64,000 nucleotides of DNA from Dendrocalamus latiflorus (lineage: Eukaryota; Streptophyta; Magnoliopsida; Poales; Poaceae): the NCBI GenBank assembly GCA_017311315.1, contig CM029636.1, positions 24,960,043 through 25,024,042 on the forward strand. The letters run 5' to 3'. The notes beneath the pieces were generated by a model. It worked only from the letters and a program-made list of their open reading frames with translations, searched no databases and was not told the origin of the DNA. This document shows, in pieces, positions 28,794 through 41,500 of the stretch (positions within the stretch are counted from its first letter, which is position 1; every line of letters starts with the position of its first letter). A program made the position numbers and the translations under genes.

Positions 28794-30678
28794 AGTGTCC
28801 CTCTATGATCAGTGCGTTTGCTGGTGAAGACAGTACCGAGAGCAGCAAGACTACCGATCTAGAGACACTACCTGAATGCCATCAGGAAACATCAGTGTGT
28901 CAGAACTCAGAAGTGCAGAGTTTCAGTTCGAAGGATAAAGTTCTAAGGAATGCAGAGTTTGGAAATAAGAAAGTTCAAGAATCTTGACAAAGTACTACTA
29001 CTATTAAAACAACGGTTTGCCCTTTACTTCAACAACAACCAGTATATAATTCTTCACATGTTAGGTTCAAAAGTACTTGAGGTGTTCGTCCTTATGGGAA
29101 ATGTCCAGATTCTTGTTACTGAACTTTCTGAATTGACAATGAACATGGCATGCTCTGAACTAATATGACGTTTTTCAGATGTTAAGATCTGTACTGAGAT
29201 GAGACATTCATTTTTATAGCTGAATAAAAAAGCACTACAATTAAAATTTTTCAGCATCTTTGATATCCACTTGCTGACATAACTATAGCTATATCAATCT
29301 TGGCATCGTCAGATGTTCAGACTTACGATTTGCTGAAACACAGCAGGTAACAAGCTAGATGCTATCAGGAAAAGTGACTAGATATTAATTTTTCTTGTAT
29401 TTGACTAAGCAGAAGCTAGCTAATGATGCACAGTTTCTTTCTTTGTTTCTTTTTTCCCCTTCTCCCTTACCTTACAGTCTTTCTTGGAGTTGTGGAGGGA
29501 GATGTCGGCTGCAGTGGGGATCAGGGCTTCAGTGGAGAGGCGGAAGAGCAGGTAGACGGCGGCGGAGGGGGAGGCGCTGGCGGCTGGTTGCTTCAATGGA
29601 GAGGACAGTGAGGGAGGGGAAAGTGGAGTTCAATGGGATTATGGGAGCGCCTCTCTGTGTGTGTCACTTGGACCCCCGTTTGCACGGCTGGATGGAATAA
29701 TGGATTTGCCAAAAGACACTCGGCAAATTGGCAACTGCGCGGATTGCTTGAAGTAGGTCCGTGGTTTGCTTTTGCTTTGCGCGTGTGATAGGCTAGCATT
29801 ACTACTGGGCTAGCAATGCAAGGTACGTGGTCAACGTCGTTTCTTCTTTTGTGAGAAATTCGGAACGGGGAAAATACTAAGCCTACATTGAGAGAGCACA
29901 CACACGCAGAGCTGTCGACCGTAACCGCTGCTTTCGATCACACCTATATTTGCTCGACCACCGCCGTATTCGACCACGACAGTCTTTTTGACCACATATA
30001 GCCTTAAGACCACTGTTGGTTTTGCTGGAATCATGCGCTTCCGGACCGCATGACTCGGGTGCTGCGGTGCCGGGGCACGGGATTGCGCATGCGTTGGCCG
30101 GCCGGAGTCCCACGGTCGGGGAGGGGCCAGAGATGATATTGCATGTATCTGGATGCTACTTCTGATATTGCTGTATTGCACGGGGTCAAAAATGTCTAAA
30201 ATTCCCCAAACAAGGGATAAAAGCAGGTTTTACAAGATGCAGAAGGAAAGTTTTTTTTTTTTTGGAGAATCCGCAATGCGTAACTGTGCTCCACTACATG
30301 TGAAAGGAAGCTTTTTCCAGCCGAAATTGTACCGGCGGGGAAAGGAAAAGCTGCGGGGAAAGGAGGCCGATCAACGTGCAGTCAACCAGGAAAAGCAGGA
30401 AGCAACGAATCTGATAGCACAAAATATTGACGGTAATGAAGGGGTGGGAAAAAAACAGAGACTCAAAACAGCATAGAGAAGCTCCAGAACGGCAAACTAA
30501 ATGCAAGGCACAGAAAGATCGTCGGCATCCTTCGATGAGGAGAGGCCCAAGAAAGAACCGGTGAGCAGCGGTGTCAGCGAGGAGAGGGCGAAGAAAGGCC
30601 CAAGAAAGAACCGGCAAGCAGCGGCGCCGGTGAGGAGAGGGTGAAGAAAGAGCGTGTGGCCTGTACGTGCCGTAGGGG
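28794..30678. other. Intergenic region upstream of the NLR
   Basis: Contains the presumed NLR promoter (minus, from 28794). A short GC-rich stretch lies at 29490-29640 and an imperfect 55-bp duplication (AAGAAAGAACCGG units) at about 30548-30650. No open frame with a recognisable domain is seen on either strand. Confidence 0.45.
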
Positions 30679-33611
30679 TGTTAAAACTAATCTTATTTAT
30701 TATTGAGTGTAGTAGTATGTCTATGTATTTGGTGTATCCGAATAGTGTATATAGTCATGTGTTGAGTTTTCGGTGCGTTCGAGTACTATATTGTTGTATG
30801 TTGAGTAGTCAGTGTGTCTGAGTACTGTAGCAGTCGCTGTGTCCGAGTGCTAAGTGGTCATAGCTGCAGTTGTCGTAACTACAGTATCATAGCTACAGTG
30901 TCGTAGCAGTCGTGGGTCGACAGTCGTGAGCTACAGTGACGGTCGGTGCTCGAAGACTAATAGTATCGTCTATGTAAGCGGTGCTATCGGAGGTACGGTC
31001 GAAGTATTGTAGTCGAACAGCCGTGGTCGAAGGACTCCAAGTAGGACTCAAAGAAAGACTCGAAGATGGTTAAGTCTGTGTGCGGTTGTAGCAGTATGTC
31101 TGCACGTATCGGTCGTGTCCACTAAACTATGTGAGTTGGTTAATGGAGCGAGTCATTCGGGTAGTCACAGAGAGCGAGCCGTGAGGATCGTGGCCGGAAG
31201 ACTCGGACAATTTTTGTTAGCTTGTGTTGTGTGTATCTTGAGACTATAAATACAAAGGAAAAATAGAGAAGTTGCACAGCATTACGCAGCAAAATAACTC
31301 TTGTATGTCTTGAGTTGATTCAGAGTATTTGTGTGTGTTACGACCACCGGGTGTGTGTGCGTTTTGATCCGTGTCTGGACTAGTAATTGGTATCAGAGTT
31401 TTGGTGTTCTCCGTATGTAGAAGAAGAAGCCGAGGGAAGACTCCCGTGTGTCGGAGAAGGAGCTAAGGTATTTCCTTTGAGTCGGAGAAGATACCGAGAG
31501 AAAGAAGGAGTGTATCTTCGTTCGCAGTTCGAGGCCTACAACGAGGTGATTCATCTGCCTCCAGCTCGCAGGTGCTCGTGAAGAGGGAGAGCACGGTGAC
31601 GTTGACGTACCCGTAGCTCACCCGCACGAACTACATGATTTGGGCGATGAAGATGCAGGTCACTCTTTAGACTCAGAACATGTGGGAAGTCGTGGAGCCT
31701 GGTGCCGCGGTGTACCAGAGGGATCGGATGACGTTGTACGCCATCTACCGATCCGTGCTGGAGGACGTCATGTCTTCCCTCGCTGGGAAAGACGCGACAA
31801 AGTTGACATGGGAGGCAATCAAGATGGCACACATGGGGCACGAGCGCGTGCGCGAAGCCAAGCTCCAGATCCTCAAGAGAGACTTCGAGAGGCTGAAGAT
31901 AGAGGAAAGGAAGTCCGTTGAAGACTTCACCGGTCAGGTGACGTTGGTTGTCACTTCGTCGGTCGAGTGACGTCGGTCGTCTCCAGCATCTGAGCGTTGC
32001 GTGACATCATGGTAGATGAGATTGCCGGTGTGCTACATGCAGCTCGTGACCTCCATCGAGCGGTGCGTGGACTTGAAGACCCTCATAGTCGAAGACCTCG
32101 TCGAGCAGCACAAGGCCTATGACGAGCGTGTTGAAATCGACGCAAAACAGAGCGAGCATCTGTTGCTCACGCGTACGCAGTAGGAGACTCTCAACAGGAG
32201 GAAGAATGAAGGGTCAGGTGGCGGCGCGAGGAAGAACCGTGATCATGGCAGCGATCGCGTCAAAGATGGTTGTGGTCATAGGAACGATCGTGAGAACGAT
32301 GATGACGACGAAGATGACAACGACTCGCAGACCAGTGAGCGGAGGTCCAACAAGAAGAAGGTGAAGTGCTACAACTGTAGCATACGAGAACACTTTGCCG
32401 GTGAGTGCTGCAAGCCAAAGGAGGAGGTGCATATTGTTACGGCTGACGCTGATGATGAACCAGCACTGCTCTGAAGACTGATGAGGTGGTACTCAAGAAT
32501 AATGGCAACAAGATTAGGAGGTGATTGTTGGAACTAATCTTATTGTGTTGTTGTTAGTGTGGTCAGTGTCGAGTACTTGGTGTGTGCTCGAATACTAAGA
32601 AGTCATATGTCGAGTACTCGTGTATTGAGTACTGTGTAGTCGTGTCGAGTGCTCGGTGAGTTCGAGTACTCTGAAGTCGTATGTCAAGTACTCGTGTGTT
32701 GAGTACTATGTAGTCGTGTCGAGTGCTCGGTGAGTTCGAGTACTCTGTAGTCATGTGTTGAGTAAGTCGAAGACCCGGAGTTGGAGAACATTCGAGACTC
32801 CGAAGTCAGAGACTAGCCGCAGTCATAAGTCGAATTGGATAGTGGTAGTAGTCGTGACTCGTGAGTCAATGCAGTCGGTATTCGAAGGATTACTGTAGCA
32901 GTCGGTACTCGGAGGAGTACTGTAACAGTAGTCGTAGGTTGACAATAGTCGTAGTTACAGTGGTTGTAGCTACAGTGTTGTTGTAGAAGTTGCAGTCGTG
33001 AGTCAAGCTACATAGTGGTCGATGATCGGTACTCGTAAGTTACAGTATTCCGGTCGTGCTTGAAGACCAGTAGTATCATCTGTGTGAGTAGTACTATCGG
33101 AGATGCTGGTCGACAAGCCGTAGTTGAAGATATGGTCGATAAGCCGTAGTCGATGAAACGGTCAAAGGCATTGTGGTCAAAGAAGCCGTGGTCGTGAGAT
33201 ATGGTCGAGGCACCGTGGTCAACAAGGTGTGGTCGAAGAAGGACTCGAAGATGATCAAGTCTATGTGCGGTTGTAAATCTGGTCAGGTAACAATATGTCT
33301 GACGTACCAGGCGTATCCCCTAGCTGTTAGTTGGTCAGAAGACCGAGTCGTTCGGGTATTGCGCAAATTGCAAAGTTACCAAGGATCTCGGGCATTCTGT
33401 TAGTGCGGAATCAGTGGGATCGTGGCCAAAAGTTTCAGATAGTTTGTTCGCTTGTGCAAATTGTAATCTGAGTCTATAAATAGAAAAGAAAACAGAAAAG
33501 CTGTGGCAGATTGACACAGCGTAAATCGCCTGTGTGTCTTAAATAAATTAGAGTGTTGGTGTGAGTCTACTATCATCGTGTACGTACGTCTGGTTCTATC
33601 CTAGACCAATA
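30679..33611 (+). mobile_element. Degenerate gag-only copia-like element
   Basis: Repeats starting TGTTAAAACTAATCTTA (30679) and TGTTGGAACTAATCTTA (32526) act as divergent LTRs of about 707 and 1086 bp. Both are filled with degenerate AGTCGTG/GAGTACT words. A primer-binding site ATTGGTATCAGAG follows the left LTR at 31386. Between them is only a gag remnant. No target duplication was found (AGGGG left, GTGGA right) and the LTRs differ in length, so the element is old or rearranged. Confidence 0.72.
31640..32475 (+). pseudogene. Copia gag remnant
   Basis: About 31650-31945 encodes a recognisable UBN2-type gag segment (MWEVVEPGAAVYQRDR, EAKLQILKRDFERLK, KSVEDFTGQV). Frame breaks follow, then a basic region and a CCHC knuckle CYNCSIREHFAGEC near 32370. 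No pol sequence follows, and the right LTR starts 50 bp later. The right end is preceded by a purine-rich stretch. Confidence 0.7.
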
Positions 33612-34010
33612 GTGGATCCAAGGTGACGGTTGCCGCGCGGGTGGCCAGCACGTACTTGCGGAGCTCCCAGAGGAAGTCCGCCTCCGTCATAGCGTTGTCG
33701 ACGTTTGGTGGAACGGCGGGTGCTGCCGCCGGAGCTCGCCGCTTAGGGTCAACGTCAACGGCCATTGCTTCCGCGTCTAAATTTGGGGGGTTGTGGACAC
33801 GTACTGTAGTAGTGAGGAGTGTTTCTTGGGTAGCTCCGAGCACTTCAGTAGCAAATGGCGGTGGTGATCTAAGAGCGTCTGTTCCGGCGTGTGGAAAACA
33901 CTCCTGAGCGCGTCGGCGTCGACGTCGTCGTCGTGGTAGATTTCATGGCAACTTCCCAGAAGAGTACGCACGGTAAGGGGAGCAGAGCAGGAGCGTCTCT
34001 GCGTCCCCAC
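33612..34010 (-). CDS. Unrecognised GC-rich coding-like fragment
   Basis: Two overlapping minus-strand frames. One, from about 33766, encodes an alanine/proline-rich stretch then EADFLWELRKYVLATRAA. The other (34010 to 33777) includes HEIYHDDDVDADALRS. I cannot assign a family. It abuts the copia-like element at 33611, so it may be a gene exon cut by that insertion, or simply GC-rich non-coding DNA. Confidence 0.25.
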
Positions 34011-35530
34011 TAATTTCGTCTCGAGTCGAAGGACCGGAGGACTCGAGGACGACGACTAGTAGAGTAGTGGTGGCGCTTGTTGCCGGCCGGCCGCATTGAC
34101 TCGATTGTTTACAAAGTCTTTCCCATCCAAGCGCAAGTGTTTTTTCGCGCTTGCCCGCTCGGCGAAGGCACGTCTCGCCATCTCAATCAAATCTTTAGCC
34201 CCTTCTAAAACGACGGGCCAATTCTTTTCAACTTCTAAAAGCTGTTTTTTGATTTTTTATAGTAGCTAACTTTTAAATGGAATATTTTTTTAAGATAGAG
34301 TCTACTAGTTAATTGTAATATATACTATACCGACTTCATTTATATTGACAAAAACAACACGTGAGTTTTCGTTATTCAGTAATCTCTCATACGAACAGCT
34401 CAAAAACCACAAGCCTCAGCCAAAAGCCATAAGATTCAGCAAAAAAGAATAGGCCCAACTGTTGGAAGCGGCTTCTGCGTTTTAGAAGCGATTTTTGGTT
34501 TTTGGAAGCGGTATTTGGCTTTCGGAAGCGAGAAGCTGAATAAGTGCCTGAGAAAAGGCCATGCTCTCCTCGCTCGCTTCGTCCGGTGTCGGCGAACTTA
34601 GCTAGAGAAACCAAAAGTCAAAAGCGGGTTGAATCGGGACCTTAATCTTTAGATGCTTTTTCCTCAGGATAGTGCAAGCATTTATCTTTCCTTAATTCAA
34701 AAAAAGAGGGGTTCTTTATTTAGTAATTCTCTTCACTAGTTGGGCTTCATACAAGGCCTGTTTGATATGACTGCGGTTTATGTCTTTTGGTTGAAATTTT
34801 TGAATTTTGACTGTTTGCGACAGAGATTACAGAGAGAGATACTCGCTTGTGATTTTGATTAACACAGATGTTGGGTTTTTAACGTGTACTATAATTAACT
34901 TGTAGATCATGTCTTGAAAAAATACTCTATTTGAAAGTTAGGTACTGTAGTAAAAGCTAAAAGCCGTTTTTAGAAATCGTAAAGAACAGGCCCGTAGTTC
35001 TGGTTCATACACAACCGTCAATACTCTGATAGCTTGATCTATTATTTCAAGTGGAAATAGAGTTCATGCCTTGACTAATGCCTAATAGAAATAGCCCATA
35101 GTCGTCAGTAGGCACGACTCCCGTACAGGAGACTGAAACAAAAAGACTGCTATTTTGGCATGCTACACTCACCTTCCCTCTCTAGGTGTGTTTGTTTTAC
35201 AGGATCTTGTCAGGATTACTGAAAACAGACTTAGTGGTTTATAATTTCAAACCTATGATATGAAACCAGCAACATGAAACCAGGCCGGGAAGGTTAAAGC
35301 TTTAAACCATTTCGTAATCATGTTCAGTAAGGATAGAGTCAGAATCACTAGAATACTAGATCGATGCTACGAATTCGATATAAATAGGAAAGGATTTACC
35401 TACTTTAATTTGATATCTCTGAAATTAAATCGCATAAATTTTAAAGTAGTATTTTTAATTGTGGCTTGAGCTAAACATTCTGCTTTTTCCATTTTGTGTG
35501 TGTGTGTGAGCACTGGAGCTCCCTGTCATA
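34011..35530. repeat. hAT-like MITE remnants and intergenic DNA
   Basis: 34230-34620 and 34745-34995 contain AAAGCTGTTTTT, AAAAGCCATAAG and GGCCTGTTT/AACAGGCC words typical of grass hAT-type MITEs. The pair GGCCTGTTT (about 34756) and AACAGGCC (about 34987) could be terminal repeats, but I found no matching 8-bp duplication. 35190-35480 holds nothing recognisable. Confidence 0.4.
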
Positions 35531-35861
35531 CTCCCTCTATCGATTTTTTATGAGGTACCCACGGTATTTCGAGATTCAAACTTTGTAATGTTTGATCAAC
35601 AGTTAGATCAATAATATATATATGCTTAGTGACACAAAAGGGTACAGTTAGATTTGTGCTTGAATGTACTTTCGCATGATTATGTTTTTCAGTTAGGGAG
35701 TGTGTAGGCATCGCTCGGATGTTTTCTTCCTAATTATCATCCAAATTTGTGACATTTGGATGTTTTTTTAGTTATTAACAATATATCGTAATTGATATTA
35801 ACGATCAAAGTTGGTGACCGTGCCAAGTTAACCTGCACCCTTCAAAAATCAACAGAGGGAG
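35531..35861. mobile_element. Stowaway (Tc1/mariner) MITE
   Basis: 331 bp, starting CTCCCTCTATCGATTTTTTA and ending AACAGAGGGAG, flanked by TA on both sides. The CTCCCT terminus and TA duplication are characteristic of Stowaway elements. It lies about 150 bp downstream of the calmodulin-like gene stop codon. Confidence 0.85.
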
Positions 35862-36007
35862 TACATTGCTAGTATGGGAAGGCAAATAAACTCAAGTTCC
35901 AATGTTGAGGGATTCACCATCAACATAAGCAAAAAAAAAAAAGAATAAAAGATGTTGAAATTTCAAATCAAAACATAAGATAAAAGGTGTACTAGATAGA
36001 AATTGCG

Positions 36008-36478
36008 TCACGCAGTTCCCTGCATCATGGCTTTAAACTCATCCAAGCTAATCCTACCATCACCATCTTTGTCGAAAACATGGATCATCTTTTCACAGTC
36101 CTCGTCCACGTCCTTCAATCCTAATCTTCTGATCGCGCTTTGCAGCTCCATGGGAGTTATGAACCCATCACCATCGCAGTCGAATACGCAGAATGCTTCC
36201 TCCAGTTCTCTGAAACTTGCCGTCTTGTCCTCTAGAAACACATGAGCCCCTTCAAGCAAGCAACAGCCCTCGCACCTGCCATTGTCACTCCAACCAGCGA
36301 TTCCAAGAGCTCTCATGACCACAAGAACATCATCGTGTGTTAGCTCTGTTGTTCCCTTCTTGCCGGAACTCTCGCATCTGCAGCTTGTGTGACGCTTGCC
36401 ATAGTGAACAAAGTTCAGAGGTCGGAGAAGAAATAAGAGCGCCTCTGTTACATGACGGAGCAGTCTACTACCGAACAT
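36008..36478 (-). CDS. Calmodulin-like EF-hand protein
   Basis: A 156-residue frame from ATG 36478 (MFGSRLLRH) to TGA 36008-36010. An upstream in-frame ATG at 36571 would add 31 residues without family support. A hydrophobic N-terminal segment (about residues 8-20) precedes a Cys-rich linker. Two canonical EF-hands lie in the C-terminal half: DCDGDGFITPME and DKDGDGRISLDE, each with Asp at 1, 3 and 5, Gly at 6 and Glu at 12. The N-terminal pair of EF-hands of classical calmodulin is absent or degenerate. This matches short plant CML-type Ca2+ sensors, which change shape on Ca2+ binding and regulate partners. It has one exon and no lesions, so it is probably functional. Confidence 0.87.
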   Translation of the reverse strand: MFGSRLLRHVTEALLFLLRPLNFVHYGKRHTSCRCESSGKKGTTELTHDDVLVVMRALGIAGWSDNGRCEGCCLLEGAHVFLEDKTASFRELEEAFCVFDCDGDGFITPMELQSAIRRLGLKDVDEDCEKMIHVFDKDGDGRISLDEFKAMMQGTA

Positions 36479-36479
36479 G

Positions 36480-38552
36480 GCTACGTCTGAAGGGAGGGGG
36501 GAAAGGAACTTAGCCAATTGCAAGTAACAGTACACTACCACCATATTGAATGATTTCCACATAACGCTCAAATATATAGTTCTCGGCTAATGCCAAGTTT
36601 TCAATTGTTATTGACTCAAGAAATGAAGTCTTTCGTTGCCGTTGAGTGCTAGTCATGTTTACATACACAAACATTAACACAGAAGTGAGCTTGAAACTTC
36701 TGCTCAATAGCCCTGGAAGACAACAGTGTGCTGGACTCTCGATTCAACGTACACAAAAGAGGTGCTACTCGTCAACAAAACAATTTGGATTACTTAAATA
36801 ACAAAATGGAGACTCAGATTGACACATTCTTCATCAGAAAAAACTCGACATTGCGTCGGCATTGCTGGGATATTTCTGCTTATGCTGTCATTTGTTCACC
36901 AAGATTTGTTCGGCTGCTGTACCGTAAAGAATTTGTGCTGAAATTAGTAGACGACTCAGGTCGTCCATGAAACAGCCAATCTCAAAAAATTTGAATTTAT
37001 TTGAATTTTGGTTGAATTTAAACTTTTTGCCAAATCCGGATATTCTAGCCAAAAAATTGCTTTCCCTTTCCGGAAAGCCAACTTCCAAGCATGGAGGTGC
37101 CCTCAAGCTGCTATGTCATCGCCTTTGTTCCTGCTGCCGCGCTCTGTGACGCTGTTTGCGCTTGCGTGCACCGCTTCGCTCGCCCGTCACCAACGCCCGC
37201 GTCAAAATCTACACAACACTCACACCACCTCACCGACCGCTTGTACCCTGCTTAACGCTGCCGTTGACCACGCGTTGTGCCGCTCCACTGTTGATCTGCG
37301 CCATTGCAACCCCCCGCTGCCAGCTACTTGATACTCACCGTGACGCCGCTGCTCACCGCGCCACATCGTGCGCTCACCCCCAATGAGAAGCAACACCTCT
37401 CCAGCCGCCAGTGCACTCGCCAGCTCCGCTGCTATAGCATGAAAGCCGTGCACCCGTCCATGCCATCATCCATGCTCCAAGCACACTCCCGCATCGCTAC
37501 TGACCACACCGCCTTCGTAGCCTATATGTCCAAGCTCTGTGACCCCTCACTCACTTTTTGCACCGCCCCACACCCACTACCACCCTTCCTTCCTCCGCTT
37601 CGACCAAGCCGTGCCGTAATCACCGATGCCCAAATCGCCACCGGTGAGCTCAACACCAAATTCTCGCCTCCAGCTCCTTTCTAGGCCAATTGCTCTCTTC
37701 CTCAACATCTCCTCACCACCACAATGCTATCCCCTAACTTCCCACATAGCCTCGCCACCCCTAGCTCACTGCTGCGATGTGCCATCACTCCATCACCACG
37801 ATCACAATTGCCAGACCTCCTTAGGGCACCTCGAGCCAACCATCGCCAATTTAGCTGAAGCACTGCTGCGGCTCTGCCGTGCCGTTCCCTTGTTCTAGCT
37901 AGGCTCCACCATCACAAGCCATCTCCAAGAAGCCACCACTGGTGCATGTGCCTAAAATGGGTTTCCCGCATTTTGTCGGTGCTCGCTGCAACACCATTCT
38001 CCGCCAAACGCTGTCGCCATCGCTGAATTCAACATTGCCGCCGCTTCCCCTGTCTCAGTTGCCATGAGAGTGAGCTCCAGCCTGTTCTAGAGAGAGCTAG
38101 GCTGCTTGCTCCCTAGGCCGCCAAGGTGGGTTGGCAAAGCCAACTTGAGCCATCTTTTGGCCTAATCGACCAAACTGGCTAGTTCATACTGTGCAGCCTA
38201 ACACTATTTATTGTCTAGCCCAAAACTATTCAAGATTTGCCCAACACTGCACAACCATTAATTTCAGCCAAACCCGTACTGTTCATCAAACCTGACCCGA
38301 TAGGAATAGTACCAACTTGGTTTTATTCATTGCCCTGTTACTATTCACTAAAACCCGTTAAGCTTGTTTATACTCATTTCGACCGTCTCGAGCATGTCTA
38401 GTCTATTTTCAACTCTAGTCGACCCAGCCAAACATTGCTTAGACCCTAACCACCCAAACCCTCCTATGTTTAAACTTTGTTGGATTTTCCTCTTTTATTT
38501 TGTTCCCATCTCGCTTTCTTTCGAGTCTAGACTTATTTGATTATTTTTCCTT
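36480..38552. other. Intergenic region upstream of the CML gene
   Basis: Includes the CML promoter side. 37080-37930 is moderately GC-rich, with overlapping open frames on both strands that show no domain and are best read as composition. 38130-38520 resembles repeat DNA (repeated CCAAACTGG/ACTGTTCAT words) but I cannot name a family. Confidence 0.35.
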
Positions 38553-41500
38553 TGTGATAGCACCCAGATTCATTGAATAGATTATCAAAGAAGCTGAGAG
38601 ACCATGTGGTCGTGATCCCATGAGAGTGATGAGTAATTGAAAAGGGTTTAAGTCAGTCGAGTTTGGTTTGGGTGGTTTGGACCATGTCGTTGCGTGGTGC
38701 AACGGGCTCGGTCGGTTTGGTCAAGCTTGGTCGTTTGGGCATTTTCATGCTTAAGTGAGGTTTGTTGATGCTAATGGTGATTACATGCTTTGAGCGGTGC
38801 TATGTAATGTGTTTCTTGTCTGTGATGGCTGCAGGACGTCAAGTGGAGTCGTGGCGAGACACGGAGGACTGGACTAGGTGCAGGTGGCGCTGAGGTCAGA
38901 ACAGTCGAGATGTGTCGAAGACGACGTGGACTCGAGGTGGTTGCGAGGCGTGCGAGGCAAGGAACGTGGAAGCTTCCCGAAAATTGCAGCAGGGGCATTT
39001 CGGTAAAAGCGCAAGACTGCAAAAGGAAGCGGGTTAGCGGGCAAAGCATGGAGGGTAAAACGGGCAAAGCAAAATGTAAACCCACCAAGGAATGCTATAA
39101 ATAGGAGTGTGGTTCCTGGTTGTTGGCAAGACTTTGAGAGGGGTTTTAGGGCTTTTGCTTTGTGCTTTAGTGGTGGAGAGAATGGGTGTAAGAGTTAGGG
39201 TTGTGTTCTTGTTCTCTCTTAAGCATGTATGGGGACTTGTTTGGTGAGAGATTGAGAGAGAGAGATATGAGATGAACATCTATATGTAATCATTCCTCGA
39301 TTTTAATCATGTATGTCTCCGTCTTGATCTTCAAGAAGTCTTGTGTTTGATTTGTTCTTGGCTTTCTTGTTGGTTCGTGCAGTTTTAGCCTTGTTGGCTA
39401 GTTTGTGCAAGTTTGGAAGAGTAGCAAGTTTGTGATCTTTTATTTCTAGTATGCAGTGCTGTTGCTCTCAAGTTTCCTTTCCCAAGGAGCAGTTTTGGCC
39501 ATCATTTTTTTGTGTGCTGCTGCTATTCCCTGAAATGTGCGTTCGGACAGGGCATGCATTTATTTGTTCGGCCAGGGGAGCTGTAGTCCAGCTCTTTGAT
39601 CTCTCGGCAGTATGGATTTTTGTTAGAGCTCTCATGTTGCGGCCAGGCAGCAGCTCTTGATCCTTTCTTGTGCCATTCGAGAGCAGTGATTCTTCTCTTT
39701 TTGATCTCGGTTGGAAGGAGATTTTCTTTTTTTGTTCGGCTAGCTTGCAGACCAAGTAGTACTCCCCTTTGCTTTTTATCTTTTGCATGTTCTCTTGGTT
39801 GGCCTATTTCTTTAGTTGCAGTCGGCAGGCTCCTTTCTTCTTTTTCTTTTTAGTTCCTGGCAGTAGTTGTTTTACTTGCATTTCTTGGTTGAGCTCTAGT
39901 AGACTAGTTCCTTCGGCTGTTTCTTTATTTTGTGTTTCTCGGCCAACCAACAACTTCCTCTTGGTTTAGTTCTTTAAGTGCCTCTTTTATTCTCTTTTTG
40001 TGCTGTATTTAACCATTTTGCATGCAGATCAAACAGTGTTATTTTCAGCTGAAATTTTTACTGATTATTCTCTGATTTATGTTGAATTTTTCAGTGTCGC
40101 ATGCGTTCCGGGTTTCAGTAAAATTATTTTTCTGAGTTGCTTTGAAAAATCTGTGTATGAATTCTCGGGGGCGATTTTGAAGCGATCGACATTCACCCCC
40201 CTCTGTCACCATTTCGGTCCTACAATTGGTATCAGAGCCGGTTAGCTCTTCTTCATAGATCTTAACCGGTCTCTAGAGCCATGGCGACGGACAAGTACTC
40301 CACCAAGCCGCCCGTTTTCGATGGCATCGATTACCCCTTCTGGAAGAGCCGAATGGAGACATACATCCAGGCTCAGGGGTACGCCATCTGGCGGAAGGTG
40401 AAGGTGCGATATGTTGTTCCTGCCGATGAGAACATCAACGTGGCAAACATGCCCGATGTTGAGGCAAATGCGAAGGCAAGGAACATCATTATCCAGAGCT
40501 TGAGCAGAAGCGAATTCGATCGCATCTCTCACTTGTCGTCCGCCTACGATATCTGGGTGACCCTCGACGCATACCATGAGGGCACCACCCAGATTAAGAC
40601 GGTTCGACAGGACCAGTTCAAGCGCGAATACAACAAATTCGAGATGCTTGCTGGTGAGTCCCTGGACGAGTGCTTTTCGCGATTTCACAAAATCTTGAGC
40701 AACCTCCGAGCGGTCGGTCTCACATACCCCGACTCGGACAACGCTCGTCAGATGCTCGCGGCACTTGATCTACGTGTTTGGGAGATGAAAGTGACCACCA
40801 TCAAGGACACGACAGACCTCTCGACCTTGACTCTTGACGCGCTGTACTCGCGCATCAAGACTCACGAGATTGACGTTGTCTCTCGTAGGTCGAAGTCACA
40901 ATCGATGGCTTTGGTCACTGATCCCACGTTGGCTTCTGGTTCCTCTTCTTCTGATTCTCTTTGCGGATTCTTCCTTGCTGCTCTCTGTGACATAACTGAT
41001 GATCAGTTAGAGCAGCTTACGGATGAGCAGCTGGCCCTCCTTGCTCGAAGATTCTCCCATGCTTACAAGGGGAGGAGGGACAGAAAGAGAGGAGGACCGG
41101 TGATTTGCTTCGAGTGTGGTGGCCCCAACCACATTCGGGCAAACTGCCCCAAGCTGGAGAAAGGTAAGAACGACTACGGCGGTTCAGGCAAGAACGACTA
41201 CACCGACAAGAACCGCAACAAGAAGCCTCCAGCTCCTGCACAAGGCAAGAAGAAGTTCCGCAACTTTGGCAAAGCCAAGAAGCTCTTCCACCGCGCCCTC
41301 ACCGCCTTAGACGACCTCGACCTCAGCGAGGTGGAGGGATGGAGCGACGACGACGGGACGGGTGACCAAGTGCCCAAGGATGGCGGCGACGACTTCTCCG
41401 TCATGTGCTTCATGGCCCTCGAGGGCGAACTGAGCGACAGCGAGCTGTACTCCGACTCGGACGAGGTATGCCTCACCTACGACCAGCTCAATCATGCTTT

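Noticed and set aside
34756..34995. Complete hAT MITE with GGCCTGTTT ends
   Set aside because: Possible terminal repeats are present, but I found no 8-bp duplication, so only a low-confidence repeat call is kept.
37080..37930. Protein-coding gene in the 37.1-37.9 kb open frames
   Set aside because: Frames are open on both strands, rich in Pro/Ala/His/Cys, with no motif, no splice logic and no agreement in frame.
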